This document shows positions 17,041-25,945 of a stretch of 64,000 nt of DNA, in pieces. The DNA lies in the NCBI RefSeq assembly GCF_028682455.1, contig NZ_JANHLD010000001.1:1240001-1304000 (forward strand), written 5' to 3'. Position 1 is the stretch's first letter. Every line of letters starts with the position of its first letter. The DNA comes from Pseudomonas putida. Its GTDB lineage: Bacteria > Pseudomonadota > Gammaproteobacteria > Pseudomonadales > Pseudomonadaceae. A model generated the notes under the pieces. The model searched no databases. It was given only the letters and a program-made list of their open reading frames with translations, and was not told the origin of the DNA. The position numbers were made by a program, and so were the translations under genes.

Positions 17041-17947
17041 GGCGGGCCTCCTTGTCGTCGGTGGCCTCGGCTTCGGGCTGCGGCAGATGCACGGCTGGGT
17101 CGAAGCGGTTGATCGCCGGCAGCAGCGATTGCGCGAGGCCGTGCCCCCGCGTCACCAAGTACAGGACGGTCGTGTCCTCTGGCGTCCCGCGCGGGCCGAG
17201 TGCTTCGTGCTGGAAGGTGGCGGTGAGGAAATCGCCCTGCAACACGCGCGGGTCGAGGGTGATCCAGCCGCCGCTGCTATTGGTGAGGCGCACGGCTGTG
17301 ACCCACTGGTCTTCCAGACGCCACGAGGCGAGCGCAACTGCGCGCACCGGCAGCGTCGGCGCCAGCGTGCCGAGGTCGAGATCGCGGCGCAGGTTCACCC
17401 GCATGACGCCCGGCAGCGGCTCCACGGTGCGCAGCGGTGCGTAGAGGTTCTGCGCGGCGAAGCGCGTCAGCACGACCGGAACCGGGGTTTCACGCCGCGC
17501 TGCCCGCGCGCCTGCCTGGTCCTGGGCGCGCGCCGGGGCGTCGTCTGCTCCGTCGGCTTGATCGCCATAGCGCGTCGGGGCGCTGTCGCCCTCGACGATG
17601 CGCACCGGCTCCAACTCGGCTTCGCCGACCTTGGCCGGCTCGGCCGCGATATCGAGCAGAATCAGCGCGCCCGTGTCGGCATCCTGCAATTGCAGCCGTG
17701 TGGGCTCGATCGGCTCGCTCGCGCGCAGGTACACCGCGCCGCCCGCACTCTGCACCCGCAAGCGCTCGCCGACGCCCGCGGGCACGCCCACGCGGACGTT
17801 CCGGTTGATAAACACGACGCGCTCCTGCCCGACACGCAGGGGCACGGCCAGGGGCATGCGTTCCCAGCGAAGGATCTCCACGGCCTGGGCAAAAGGAGCC
17901 GAGGCGACGGCCAGCAGCCCCAGCAGTGCGAGTACAAGGTGTTTCAT
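17030..17947 (-). CDS. TraK/VirB9-like secretin-type protein, TIGR03749 (PFL_4704) family
   Basis: Exported core-complex protein of 305 residues with a clean signal peptide (MKHLVLALLGLLAVASAPFAQA). The mature part is beta-rich with a central disordered, acidic/Ala-rich stretch near 120-155. Its position between the TraE-like and TraB-like genes is that of TraK. Overlaps: 11 bp with the next gene and ATGA with the previous. Confidence 0.85.
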   Translation of the reverse strand: MKHLVLALLGLLAVASAPFAQAVEILRWERMPLAVPLRVGQERVVFINRNVRVGVPAGVGERLRVQSAGGAVYLRASEPIEPTRLQLQDADTGALILLDIAAEPAKVGEAELEPVRIVEGDSAPTRYGDQADGADDAPARAQDQAGARAARRETPVPVVLTRFAAQNLYAPLRTVEPLPGVMRVNLRRDLDLGTLAPTLPVRAVALASWRLEDQWVTAVRLTNSSGGWITLDPRVLQGDFLTATFQHEALGPRGTPEDTTVLYLVTRGHGLAQSLLPAINRFDPAVHLPQPEAEATDDKEARHAQ

Positions 17948-18633
17948 GGGGTTTCTCCTTGAGGCGCTTGCGGAGACAGGCCGCCAGGTGCCGGGCGCGA
18001 CGGCTCCGGTGTGCTGATGCGCTGGGGCGCACCCTCGTAGCAGTCGAGCGCCAGGCCAAACGGATTGCGAGCGGGATCGATGTCCACTCGCGTGACTTTC
18101 ACGGGGTAGCGCACCAAAGCCCGCTTGACTTGTTCCGCCCCGTAGTACTCGTCTGCGGTGATGTCCAGCGTCACCACCCAGTCGCGGTCGGACACCACGC
18201 GCACGCGCGCCGTGGGGTCGTCACCGTAGCCGCGACCGGGGATTTCGTAGATGCCGCGCACGCGCTGACGCAGCTCGCCCGTGGAGCGGCGATAGTCGTA
18301 GTCCGCCCGCAGGAAGGCCTGGCAGGATGGGGTGAGGTACGGCGAGAGCGTGTGGAGATTACGCGCATAGTCCTCTTCGCCATTCGTTGGCCAGCGGTTG
18401 AGGGTCTGAAACACGTAGAACGTGAACGCATAGACCGATTCGGGCGGCACTTCCCACCACTTGCGGGTACTGCCGGAGCGCAGATCAGGCGGGACGTGGA
18501 TGGTCAGGTCGCGCGGAGCGCTCCACCAGCCGCCGCCCATGACCAGGGCGACGATGACCAGCGCGCCAGCACCCAGGCGAAGCGTCTTGATGTGCGCCTG
18601 CAGATGGGTGATCTCGTTCTTGAAGCGGCTCAT
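17944..18633 (-). CDS. TraE/VirB8-like protein, TIGR03746 (PFL_4703) family
   Basis: Inner-membrane assembly protein, 229 residues from the ATG at 18633 (AAGGGGGG box just upstream). A single helix at about 20-40 is followed by a periplasmic domain with YAFTFYVFQTLNRW and a Pro-rich tail, the layout of VirB8/TraE. It overlaps both neighbours by 4 bp. Confidence 0.85.
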   Translation of the reverse strand: MSRFKNEITHLQAHIKTLRLGAGALVIVALVMGGGWWSAPRDLTIHVPPDLRSGSTRKWWEVPPESVYAFTFYVFQTLNRWPTNGEEDYARNLHTLSPYLTPSCQAFLRADYDYRRSTGELRQRVRGIYEIPGRGYGDDPTARVRVVSDRDWVVTLDITADEYYGAEQVKRALVRYPVKVTRVDIDPARNPFGLALDCYEGAPQRISTPEPSRPAPGGLSPQAPQGETP

Positions 18634-19040
18634 CGTGCCCCCCTTGCAGCAGACCTTCGGGTGGTCCAGAAGCCGGAGCGTGAGATCAGCACATGGCCGC
18701 CCACCCAGCCCGCCACCAGCGGATAGCGCGTGGCGATGCGCCACTGGAGTTGCCGATACAGCCAGGTGTCGGGACGCCCACGCTTGAGGCGACGCAGGAT
18801 GCCGCCCCCGATGAACACGCCGAAGGCCACGCCCAGCACGACGAACGTGGGCGCGAGCGCGATCGTGCGGAACACCCAAGACAGCGGCGCACCGACCAGC
18901 AGGCCGGCGGCGCCGGACAGGCCGCAGCAGATCCACAGCTCGTCGGCGGTGAGGCCGCGCACGACAACGGGATGGCGGTTGAGCCGGTGCGGAAGGAACG
19001 TGACCGTCCCGTCAGCACGGACGTGCTGCTGCTCGGACAT
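18630..19040 (-). CDS. conjugative transfer protein, TIGR03750 family (TraL-like)
   Basis: A 136-residue protein beginning with a polar segment (FLPHRLNRHPVVVRG) and two membrane helices at about 35-80, followed by a cytoplasmic region ending in a basic tail. This is the TIGR03750 pattern; its place next to the TraE-like gene corresponds to TraL of F, a small inner-membrane pilus assembly protein. Confidence 0.82.
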   Translation of the reverse strand: MSEQQHVRADGTVTFLPHRLNRHPVVVRGLTADELWICCGLSGAAGLLVGAPLSWVFRTIALAPTFVVLGVAFGVFIGGGILRRLKRGRPDTWLYRQLQWRIATRYPLVAGWVGGHVLISRSGFWTTRRSAARGAR

Positions 19041-19052
19041 ACCGGCCTCGCC

Positions 19053-19412
19053 TTACAGGATGCCGGTGGCTTCGGTGAGCAGCCAGATGCCGATCACGAG
19101 CAGCACCGCGCCGATGGCGACCGTGAGGCCGAATTGGCCCCAGGTTTTGCGACCAGTGTGGATTTCCGCGTAGGTGCCGTAGGCGTGGTAGCACACGCCA
19201 ATGAACATCGACGCCACAACCAGCAGGGCCACGAGCATGATGATGTCGTAGCCGTAGTTCCTGATCGTTTCCATGATGCCGTTGCCCGTGCCGCGGGTCG
19301 GGTTCTCCAGTTGCGGCAACCCCTGCGCGAACGACAGCGCGGGCAGCGCGGCGGCGCCCAGAGCCACGGTGGCGCGCTGGACAAAACGGGAAGTGAGGAT
19401 GCGGTTTTGCAT
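19053..19412 (-). CDS. pilin-like membrane protein, TIGR03745 family
   Basis: A 119-residue protein with a signal-like N-terminus ending at SFAQG and two hydrophobic segments (about 55-75 and 92-112) separated by a short basic loop, the topology of F-type and VirB2-type pilins. It is a good candidate for the conjugative pilin or a pilin-like partner, together with the TIGR03758 protein upstream. Family assignment is good; pilin role is inference. Confidence 0.78.
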   Translation of the reverse strand: MQNRILTSRFVQRATVALGAAALPALSFAQGLPQLENPTRGTGNGIMETIRNYGYDIIMLVALLVVASMFIGVCYHAYGTYAEIHTGRKTWGQFGLTVAIGAVLLVIGIWLLTEATGIL

Positions 19413-19428
19413 GGTCAGGCCTTTCAGG

Positions 19429-19662
19429 TCAGGAGAGGAGGAAGAAACTCAGGACGAGGTACATCGCGACGAAGCGGATGCAGACGCCGAGGAACTGGCG
19501 CTGGTTGAGGCGGCTCTCGGACCACCCCACGTAGGCCGTTCGGATGGCCCAGACGCCCCAGACGAGCAGGACCGCGAACACGACGCCGACCAAGACGGTC
19601 GCCATCGCGGAAGGCGCGATGCCGCTGTTGGCTTGAAATGCCGAGACCTGGGCGCCGTTCAT
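19429..19662 (-). CDS. small integral membrane protein, TIGR03758 (PFL_4701) family
   Basis: A 77-residue protein with two membrane helices (about 18-42 and 58-76) and a basic turn (SESRLNQRQF). Its ATG overlaps the RAQPRD gene stop. Along with TIGR03745 it makes up the small membrane/pilin pair of PFGI-1 type systems. Confidence 0.8.
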   Translation of the reverse strand: MNGAQVSAFQANSGIAPSAMATVLVGVVFAVLLVWGVWAIRTAYVGWSESRLNQRQFLGVCIRFVAMYLVLSFFLLS

Positions 19663-20039
19663 GGCTTGGCCTCCGCGGTCGTCGGCGATGGCTCGACGGC
19701 CCGCTCGGTGCGGTAGTCGCCGGCCAGTTCGGCGGGGTCGCGCGGCTGAGCACGCGAAGGAAAGAGGTGCGCCTGGATGCCGGCGCGCACGCGCGCTAGG
19801 TCAGCCAGCAGCCGCGGGTAATCGAAGTGGTAGCGCTCGCCCGGCTGGACGGGAGCATGCGCGGCGCTGTCGGCGACGGTGCGCTCCAGCGCGTCGAGTT
19901 GGCGCAGCGCCGCGACCAATTCCTGGCGCTGCGCGGGGGGCTCGGCCAACGCCATCGGGGACTGGCCCAGCAGGAGGGCCGTCACGAGAAAAGTGGGCAC
20001 GCCGCGATGCGCGGCACGCAGCCAGGTTGAAGCCACCAT
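19659..20039 (-). CDS. RAQPRD family ICE protein (TIGR01690)
   Basis: A 126-residue exported protein: signal peptide ending near PMALA, helical mature part, then the diagnostic motif SRAQPRDP that names the family. It is the first gene of the second transfer block; the 460-bp gap upstream must contain its promoter. Function unknown, but it is a consistent T4SS-G neighbour. Confidence 0.88.
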   Translation of the reverse strand: MVASTWLRAAHRGVPTFLVTALLLGQSPMALAEPPAQRQELVAALRQLDALERTVADSAAHAPVQPGERYHFDYPRLLADLARVRAGIQAHLFPSRAQPRDPAELAGDYRTERAVEPSPTTAEAKP

Positions 20040-20188
20040 CGCGCCATTCCTGTGTGATCAGCAATGGCTCGATCGTGGAGATCAGGGCTGCTTTAGGCCG
20101 CAAACAATAGGAACCCGCGGATGACCGGATTTATGGGAGATATAGACTCCCCGATCGGGAAGTGACTCACTCAATACTCGCAAGCCCT

Positions 20189-20467
20189 ATGTTCCTTCTG
20201 ACGCTCACAGCACTCGCAGTCTTGGCGCTATTCGCGCCAACGTATTTCTGGCTCCTGTCCGAGCGGTGCTACTACTGGCGACATCCGATCGCATGGGTCT
20301 TTGACGATGCGATGGTGCAAGGCATCGAGATGCCTACGGAGGTCCTTCTTTCTCCACTGCCCAACAGCGACTTTTCTTGGCAAGGACAAAGGCGCCAGGC
20401 AGAGCAGCTACGCTTGCACTACGGGGTTCGTAAACTGAGTGGGCGCCAGCGCAGTGCGTTGATGTAA
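20189..20467 (+). CDS. hypothetical single-helix membrane protein
   Basis: A plus-strand frame in the gap between two minus-strand transfer blocks. Using the ATG at 20189 it gives 92 residues beginning with a strong membrane helix (MFLLTLTALAVLALFAPTYFW), then WAFDD/LLSPLPNSDF-type soluble sequence and a basic C-terminus. A GTG at 20162 is an alternative start. No good ribosome binding site is visible for either. The transmembrane pattern and non-random composition favour a real gene; function unknown. Confidence 0.45.
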   Translation: MFLLTLTALAVLALFAPTYFWLLSERCYYWRHPIAWVFDDAMVQGIEMPTEVLLSPLPNSDFSWQGQRRQAEQLRLHYGVRKLSGRQRSALM

Positions 20468-20500
20468 TTCATGCTGACGCCGTTGGCAGACCCGAAGGGG

Positions 20501-21250
20501 TTACAGGTACTTCTTGAAACTGCCTGCGGTCAGGCTCACGGCCAGTCCCAGCAAGGCGGCGCTCGGCAGCAGGATCACCAGCGGATGCACCGAGATCGGC
20601 AGCGCCAGGTACGTGACCCAGGGCAGCACAGCCAGCGGCATCAGGCTGGCTTTCGCGCGGTGGTAGATGAAGCCCGATTCCCGGCCCGCACCGAAGCGCC
20701 GCACGTCCCTCCGCACTAGGCCGTCGATCAGGCCGACGAACGCCGCAGTGAAGATCAGCGGCAACGTGAGCACCAGGACCAGCAGGCGCACAAGGAAGGT
20801 CAGCGTCGTGAAGGCTGCGGCGATCAGGTAGCTCTCGGTCCAGACATAGGCCTGGCTGATGTAGTAGCGAAAGTTGCGTGTCTGCCCGTGGCTGGGTGCA
20901 CGGGCGCGCTCGGCGGTCTGGCTCATGCGCTCCAGCAAGCCCGAGCGCACGAACACCCATTCGTATCCGGTATCCACCAGCTCGTGCGCCGTGCGCCCCG
21001 GTTCCTGCACGACCACGCTGCGCGTGAAGTGGTTGGACAGGTGCCCCAACTCGTACTGCAACATCTGCTGGGAGTGTCGCCAGCCCTCGTCCTTCCAGAA
21101 CAGGTGCATTCCGACGCACTCCACGACAATGGAGAACAGCAGCGAGCCGATCAGCACCCCCAGCAGCCGGAACGGCAAGGTGATGGTGCCGACGATCAGG
21201 CCTTGGCGCTGGTTCTGCTCCCGCTGCGCGGTCGAGGCGGCATCCTTCAT
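20501..21250 (-). CDS. ICE membrane protein, TIGR03747 (PFL_4697) / DUF4400 family
   Basis: A 249-residue inner-membrane protein with about four helices (residues 18-45, 140-160, 165-190, 205-240). It follows TraD with an ATGA overlap, as in other GI-type elements. Likely an accessory of the coupling protein; biochemical role unknown. Confidence 0.82.
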   Translation of the reverse strand: MKDAASTAQREQNQRQGLIVGTITLPFRLLGVLIGSLLFSIVVECVGMHLFWKDEGWRHSQQMLQYELGHLSNHFTRSVVVQEPGRTAHELVDTGYEWVFVRSGLLERMSQTAERARAPSHGQTRNFRYYISQAYVWTESYLIAAAFTTLTFLVRLLVLVLTLPLIFTAAFVGLIDGLVRRDVRRFGAGRESGFIYHRAKASLMPLAVLPWVTYLALPISVHPLVILLPSAALLGLAVSLTAGSFKKYL

Positions 21251-23433
21251 GGCGAGGCCTCATTGCCGGCGCTGTCGTCGGTGGCCACCGGGCCAGGTTC
21301 GGCCGCAGCGGCATCATCCAGCAGGTCGTCGGGCAAGGCCCCGTCCTGCAACGCCGGGGAACTGGTGAACTCCCACCACTGCGTGGCCTCGCTGTAGCTC
21401 TGGCGCATGTAGCCCGCCAGTTGTTGCAGATCCTGCGGCATGACCTCATCGGGGTCCGGTGCCGGCAGCGGCATGCGAACCTTCCAAAGCTGGCCGCCCT
21501 GCAACAATGCGAAACATTGGCCCTTGGGTAAGGCGACGACGTGCGACGGCTCGATCATCGGCACGCTGGACATGCTGATGCGGTCCTGCGTGTTGCTGGT
21601 GAAGTCCGTCGCGCCGCGGATGTCCGAGCTGTCGGTCGCGCCGGAGACGATGGTGGTCGTATAGACCTCGACCTTCGGCAATTGCCGGGTCAGCAGTTCG
21701 GCGGTGGCCGTCTCCCTGACCCTCAGCATGAACAGATTGTTGAAATTGCCAATCACTTGACCCGCTTTGGCGCGGTTCCCGATACGGGCCTCGATGTCCG
21801 AAAGCGTCTGCGTGTACGCGGTGACCTGCAGACCGGCGCCGCCGCCTTTGTTGATCAGCGGCACGAACTCGTCACCCATCAGTTCATTGAATTCATCCGC
21901 GTGGACGTTGATCGGCACGCGCGTGCCAGCCGATGCGCCCGGCAGGCCGTCATCGATCCCGTGCTTGTAGATATGGCCTGCCACCGAAACGAGATCGCTG
22001 AACATCGAGTTGCCGACCGCTGCGGCGACCTCGGCATCGGATAGCGCGTCCAGGCCCACATAGACGACTGCGCGCTTTCGGATGACCTGCATCCAATCGA
22101 AGATCGGGCGCGGGTCGGCCAGGTCGGAATAGTTCGGGGCCAGGAGCTGCGCGATCTTGCCGCTCGTGAGCTTTTCCAGCAGAGGCAAGAGGCTGGCGAC
22201 GATCTTGTCGAAATACGTCTTGTCGTACCGCACGGCAGAGCGCAAACCGTCCAGCACAGGGTCGTAGTTGCGGGCTTGTGACAGGTACTGCTCCAGCGCC
22301 ACCACGCGCTTCTCGCGCCCAATCATGTTGCGCGGGATGTTCTTCTCGTTGAGCTTGGCCTCGATCTGGACGATCACCTCCCAGGCTTTGGGCTCGGTCT
22401 TGGCGAAGTAGTGCTGGGCGTACTCGATGAACAGCGCGTCGATGTTGATGACGTGCCGCTGGATCAGCATGTAGTCCGGGCGCTGCCCCAGTTCCACCAA
22501 GGCGCGGGCAATGATGTTGACGAAGCGCCACGCGAATTCCCTGAAGGCTGCGCTGTTGCCTTCGCCGGAGAGCTGCCCCGCGATGCGGGTGGCGACTTCC
22601 GAGATGCGACCGAATCGGCCTACGGCGTTGTAGCGTGCCGAAATGTCCGGCCACCCCAAATGGAAGACATAGAACTCGCCTTCGCGGCCCGCGCGCTTGG
22701 CCTCGACATACATCCGCTTCAGGAGATCAGCATCTCCTTTGGGGTCGATGACGATCACGACCTCGTGTTCGCCCGCGGCGTTCCTCCGGCGGATGTCTTG
22801 AGTGACGAAGAGTTCGGCCAAACGTGTTTTGCCCACCCTTGTCGTTCCCAAAACCAAGGAGTGGCCCACGCGCTCACCCAGCGGCAGGCTGACGTCCACC
22901 TCGTCGGGTTCGATGCCGTGCAGGCGCGGCAGGCCGCCCACTGGCGGCAGCGGCCGCACCGGATTGAAAGGCACGTCCCAGCCGGTGAGTTTCGATAGCC
23001 GGGACAGCGGGAACGGCGCGAACTCCAGCCGTTCCTCCAGGCGCCGGGCCAGCCGATAGGCCGGCGTCGGCTCGACGTAGCGCCGAAACTCTGGCCGGTA
23101 CGTCTGCATGAGCCTATGGGTGTGTTTCTGCTCCCACAGAAAGCCGCGTCCCACAAACAGACGTTGCTGGCTGACCGGCACGTCCTTGCTGGTCATCACG
23201 TAGCGCGGCAGGCGACGGATGTTGCGCCGGTAGCGCAGGATGACGCGGGCATCGCGGTAGCGGATCGCGCCATAGGCTCCGAACGCCAGCGCGCTGCCGA
23301 CACCCATGGCGGGGCTCAGCGCGAGCGACCACGGGGCCACCAGGGACAGAAACGCGGCGCCTGCACACGCCGCGACGGTATATAGCTCCACCGCTGGGCG
23401 AAGCAGAACCTCGACCGGCTGTTTCCCCGACAT
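21247..23433 (-). CDS. traD: type IV coupling protein TraD (SXT/TOL type)
   Basis: ATPase that links the relaxosome to the secretion channel. The 728 residues begin with two membrane helices (about 18-58), then Walker A GTTRVGKT at 196-203 and Walker B VVIVIDPKGD near 220-230. The C-terminal part carries the RecA-like motor (KAGQVIGNFNN... RVRETATAELL) and an acidic tail. Length and motifs match TIGR03743-type TraD. It sits between TIGR03765 (4-bp gap) and TIGR03747 (overlap). Confidence 0.95.
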   Translation of the reverse strand: MSGKQPVEVLLRPAVELYTVAACAGAAFLSLVAPWSLALSPAMGVGSALAFGAYGAIRYRDARVILRYRRNIRRLPRYVMTSKDVPVSQQRLFVGRGFLWEQKHTHRLMQTYRPEFRRYVEPTPAYRLARRLEERLEFAPFPLSRLSKLTGWDVPFNPVRPLPPVGGLPRLHGIEPDEVDVSLPLGERVGHSLVLGTTRVGKTRLAELFVTQDIRRRNAAGEHEVVIVIDPKGDADLLKRMYVEAKRAGREGEFYVFHLGWPDISARYNAVGRFGRISEVATRIAGQLSGEGNSAAFREFAWRFVNIIARALVELGQRPDYMLIQRHVINIDALFIEYAQHYFAKTEPKAWEVIVQIEAKLNEKNIPRNMIGREKRVVALEQYLSQARNYDPVLDGLRSAVRYDKTYFDKIVASLLPLLEKLTSGKIAQLLAPNYSDLADPRPIFDWMQVIRKRAVVYVGLDALSDAEVAAAVGNSMFSDLVSVAGHIYKHGIDDGLPGASAGTRVPINVHADEFNELMGDEFVPLINKGGGAGLQVTAYTQTLSDIEARIGNRAKAGQVIGNFNNLFMLRVRETATAELLTRQLPKVEVYTTTIVSGATDSSDIRGATDFTSNTQDRISMSSVPMIEPSHVVALPKGQCFALLQGGQLWKVRMPLPAPDPDEVMPQDLQQLAGYMRQSYSEATQWWEFTSSPALQDGALPDDLLDDAAAAEPGPVATDDSAGNEASP

Positions 23434-23437
23434 GGCT

Positions 23438-23986
23438 TCATTGCTCGATGCCGGTGGCCGTGACTAGCGCCGGGTAGTGCCGCAGGCCCAAGCGCTCGGC
23501 CAAGTCGTCGCCGGACACGGGTGCGAGGGGGACGCCGGGCACCCGTGTGCGCAGCCGCGCCAGGCCCTGAACGGTCTCGACGTTGACCACCAGACCGACC
23601 GCGCCGCGCTCGCGCAATGAGGCTGCATGGCGGTGCAACCAGGCCTGGGAAGCCTCGTCGTCGCCCACGACCACGAAGGGACGCAGGCCCGGGGCTTCGA
23701 TCACCCGCCGCGTGACGGTGCCGGGCGTGAGCTTGGTGCTGCGCACCGGCAGCATCGCGGCCTCGTCCGCCGGCGTGGCCGGGATCTGAGGCGTCGGGAT
23801 CGGCGACCGGGCCGGAGCGTTGGCGCGCGGCTGGAGGTTCAGGGATTCGTAGTACGGTAGCGCCGACGTGCCGCCACGGTCTTCGACCACGATCAGCGGC
23901 TCGCCGGCACGCGAGACCAGCGGCAGACCCGCCAGCAGCACGAGCAGGCCCTTTGCCGCGAGATGGGCCAGATGGGATTTCGTCAT
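23438..23986 (-). CDS. ICE protein, TIGR03765 (PFL_4695) family
   Basis: A 182-residue exported protein (signal sequence AAKGLLVLLAGLPLVSRAG) with a thioredoxin-like or ligand-binding-like C-terminal half (GLRPFVVVGDD... YPALVTATGIEQ). The ATG at 23986 overlaps the transglycosylase stop and has a GGAG box. Conserved upstream of TraD in PFGI-1 type ICEs; role unknown. Confidence 0.82.
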   Translation of the reverse strand: MTKSHLAHLAAKGLLVLLAGLPLVSRAGEPLIVVEDRGGTSALPYYESLNLQPRANAPARSPIPTPQIPATPADEAAMLPVRSTKLTPGTVTRRVIEAPGLRPFVVVGDDEASQAWLHRHAASLRERGAVGLVVNVETVQGLARLRTRVPGVPLAPVSGDDLAERLGLRHYPALVTATGIEQ

Positions 23987-24573
23987 GGGGAGGTCTCCTG
24001 GCGCGCGGCGAGGACCGCGGCGGTTGCGCGCGCGCCCTGCACGCGCGCGAGGTGGCGGGACACGCTGCGCCGATAGCGGGCGGCGGGCTCGCCACCCGCG
24101 GGGCGGTGGTAACGGCCGATCGCCACCAGCCAGTCCTCGCCGGGGGTGTGCTGTTCTTTCAGGATCTCGGCGGCGATGGCGAGATTGCGGTACGGGTCGA
24201 GCAGATCGCATGCGCTGGCGTAGCGCTGCTGGTGGTAGCCGAGGTTGATCTGGCCCAGACCCGCGTCGATGCGCGTGTTCGGCGTGGAGCGCATGGCCTG
24301 CTGCAAACCGGCGCAGGCGTCGGCGCGGGTCGCATAGCGGCGCGATTGGCCGGCGACGTTGAGGGACCACGGCCACGGGACGATGCGCTCGTTGCGCCGG
24401 ATGCCGCTCTCCTGCAAGGCCACGGCGTAGAGCACCGTCGAGGGAATGCCCGCGCGCTGGGCGGCAAGCTGGTAGGCCGGTGGCGGAACCTCCTGCGCCT
24501 GGGCGGCGCAGGCGCAGAGGCCAGCAGCGAGCACCAGAGCGCGCAACGGCGCCGTCAGGGTTGGCGCTGCCAT
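23983..24573 (-). CDS. lytic transglycosylase (SLT domain)
   Basis: Opens peptidoglycan for channel assembly, like VirB1. The 196-residue protein has a signal sequence ending at CAAQAQ, then an SLT fold with catalytic Glu55 in VALQESG and the second motif IDAGLGQINLGYH. It overlaps both neighbours, so it is coupled to the operon. Confidence 0.88.
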   Translation of the reverse strand: MAAPTLTAPLRALVLAAGLCACAAQAQEVPPPAYQLAAQRAGIPSTVLYAVALQESGIRRNERIVPWPWSLNVAGQSRRYATRADACAGLQQAMRSTPNTRIDAGLGQINLGYHQQRYASACDLLDPYRNLAIAAEILKEQHTPGEDWLVAIGRYHRPAGGEPAARYRRSVSRHLARVQGARATAAVLAARQETSP

Positions 24574-25280
24574 TGGCCGTTCACTTCGCGCACGACCGCA
24601 GGCAAATCGCCGGGCAGGCCCAGCGACAGCCAGCGGCCGCCGTCGTGGTTGAGCGTGATGCTGCCGCTACGCACCCGTGCCGCGTCGATCTGTGCGCGCT
24701 TGGCCCAGTCGCGGATGCGCGCGTCGTCCTGGCGGCTGCCGACCATGTACAGGTCGAACTCGGTACCCGAGGATTGCAGGCGCTGCACGAGCTGTCCGCA
24801 GGCCACGCAGCCGTCCTTGACGAACACTGCCATGCGGCCGCTGCCGCGCACTGCGCCGGCGCTGGGCTTGTCGTCAGGCAGGTTCACCCGTTGCATGTCG
24901 GGGTTCAGGCGCTGCCAGGCTTCGTCATAGGCACGTTGATAGGCAAGCAGCTTCTCGACGCGGCGCGCTTCGATTTGCACCTGCAGTTCTGCGTAGCGCC
25001 GCCGTTCCTCGTCGGTGCGGGCCTCGATACCCAGGGCGGACAGCGGGTCCAAGTTGGGCGAGTAGATGCCTAGCGGCCCGTCCATCAACTCGCGATAGCG
25101 CGTCCATTCCTGCGGTTGCAGGCCCCACCCGCTTGCTACCTGGTCGCCCGGGGTTCGGGTGACCAGCGGACGCTCCTGGCTCTGCGCATTGCGGGCCGGG
25201 GCGGTGGCCGGCTGCTGCGCCCAGGCGGGCAACTGGGCGGATGCCAGCAGGAGCGCGGAAAGGATGATCGACGGCTTCAT
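24555..25280 (-). CDS. ICE protein, TIGR03759 (PFL_4693) family
   Basis: A 241-residue exported protein (signal sequence ending PAWAQ). The N-terminal half is helical; the C-terminal half looks like a thioredoxin fold with a CVACGQL motif near 157-163 and a cis-Pro-type loop. It may add redox capacity to the periplasmic transfer machinery. The start has GGAG 10 nt upstream. Confidence 0.8.
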   Translation of the reverse strand: MKPSIILSALLLASAQLPAWAQQPATAPARNAQSQERPLVTRTPGDQVASGWGLQPQEWTRYRELMDGPLGIYSPNLDPLSALGIEARTDEERRRYAELQVQIEARRVEKLLAYQRAYDEAWQRLNPDMQRVNLPDDKPSAGAVRGSGRMAVFVKDGCVACGQLVQRLQSSGTEFDLYMVGSRQDDARIRDWAKRAQIDAARVRSGSITLNHDGGRWLSLGLPGDLPAVVREVNGQWQRQP

Positions 25281-25294
25281 GTGGTGTGCTCCGG

Positions 25295-25945
25295 TCAGGG
25301 AATCGCCACGCGACGGGTCTGGTCGCCGGCCTGGAACACGGCGGTGTTGCCCTCAATCGCCTGTAAGCGCCACGGGCCGAGCGCATCACCTGGCAGCAGC
25401 ACCTGAAGCTGGTCGGGCGTGAAGTCCGCGCTGCTCGGCGCGACGGACACGCTGCGCTGGCCAGCGCGCAATTCGGCGCCGACGACGCGGAACGGAAGCG
25501 GCGGCGGTTCGGGCTTGGCGGCGGCCTTGCCCGATGCGCGCGGCTGGGCGGGTGCGGCGGCGCGCGGAACGGGCGCAGCGGTCTGGCGCGCCTTGATCTG
25601 CTAGACCTCCGCGCGCAGCGCCTGAAGGTCGTCGGCAGCGGCATAGCCGCTCAGCGTTTTCTCAACCTGGGCTGCGCGTGCTTCCAAGACTTGGCGGGTG
25701 TCTTTGAGGTCTGCCGCCGTTGCGACGGCCGGACGCTGCTGGATGGCCTCGATCGACTCGACCAGGCCCGCCGACCGGGCTTCCAGGCGTTGCAGGCGGG
25801 AATCGAGCCGTTCCTGGTCGGCCTGGTCGTTCATGGTCTGGTAGCCCAAGGCTACGAAGACGCTGAGGCCGATCAGCCAGAGCCATAGAAGGCTCTGCAC
25901 CACCACGGCGGCGGCCGGGCGCCGGGAAGCCTGCGGGGCGTTCAT
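25295..25945 (-). pseudogene. inner-membrane/periplasmic conjugation protein split by an in-frame amber codon
   Basis: The frame starts at 25945 (ATGA overlap with PilL) and encodes a membrane helix at about 15-37, a coiled coil (ERLDSRLQRLEARSAGLV) and then meets TAG at 25601-25603. The same frame stays open for 101 further codons to TGA at 25295. It encodes a Pro/Ala linker and a beta-rich domain (VVGAELRAGQRSVSV... WRLQAIEGNTAVF) resembling PilP/GspC-like homology regions. A single C-to-T change (CAG to TAG) explains the break. Without suppression only 114 residues with no C-terminal domain are made. Confidence 0.75.
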
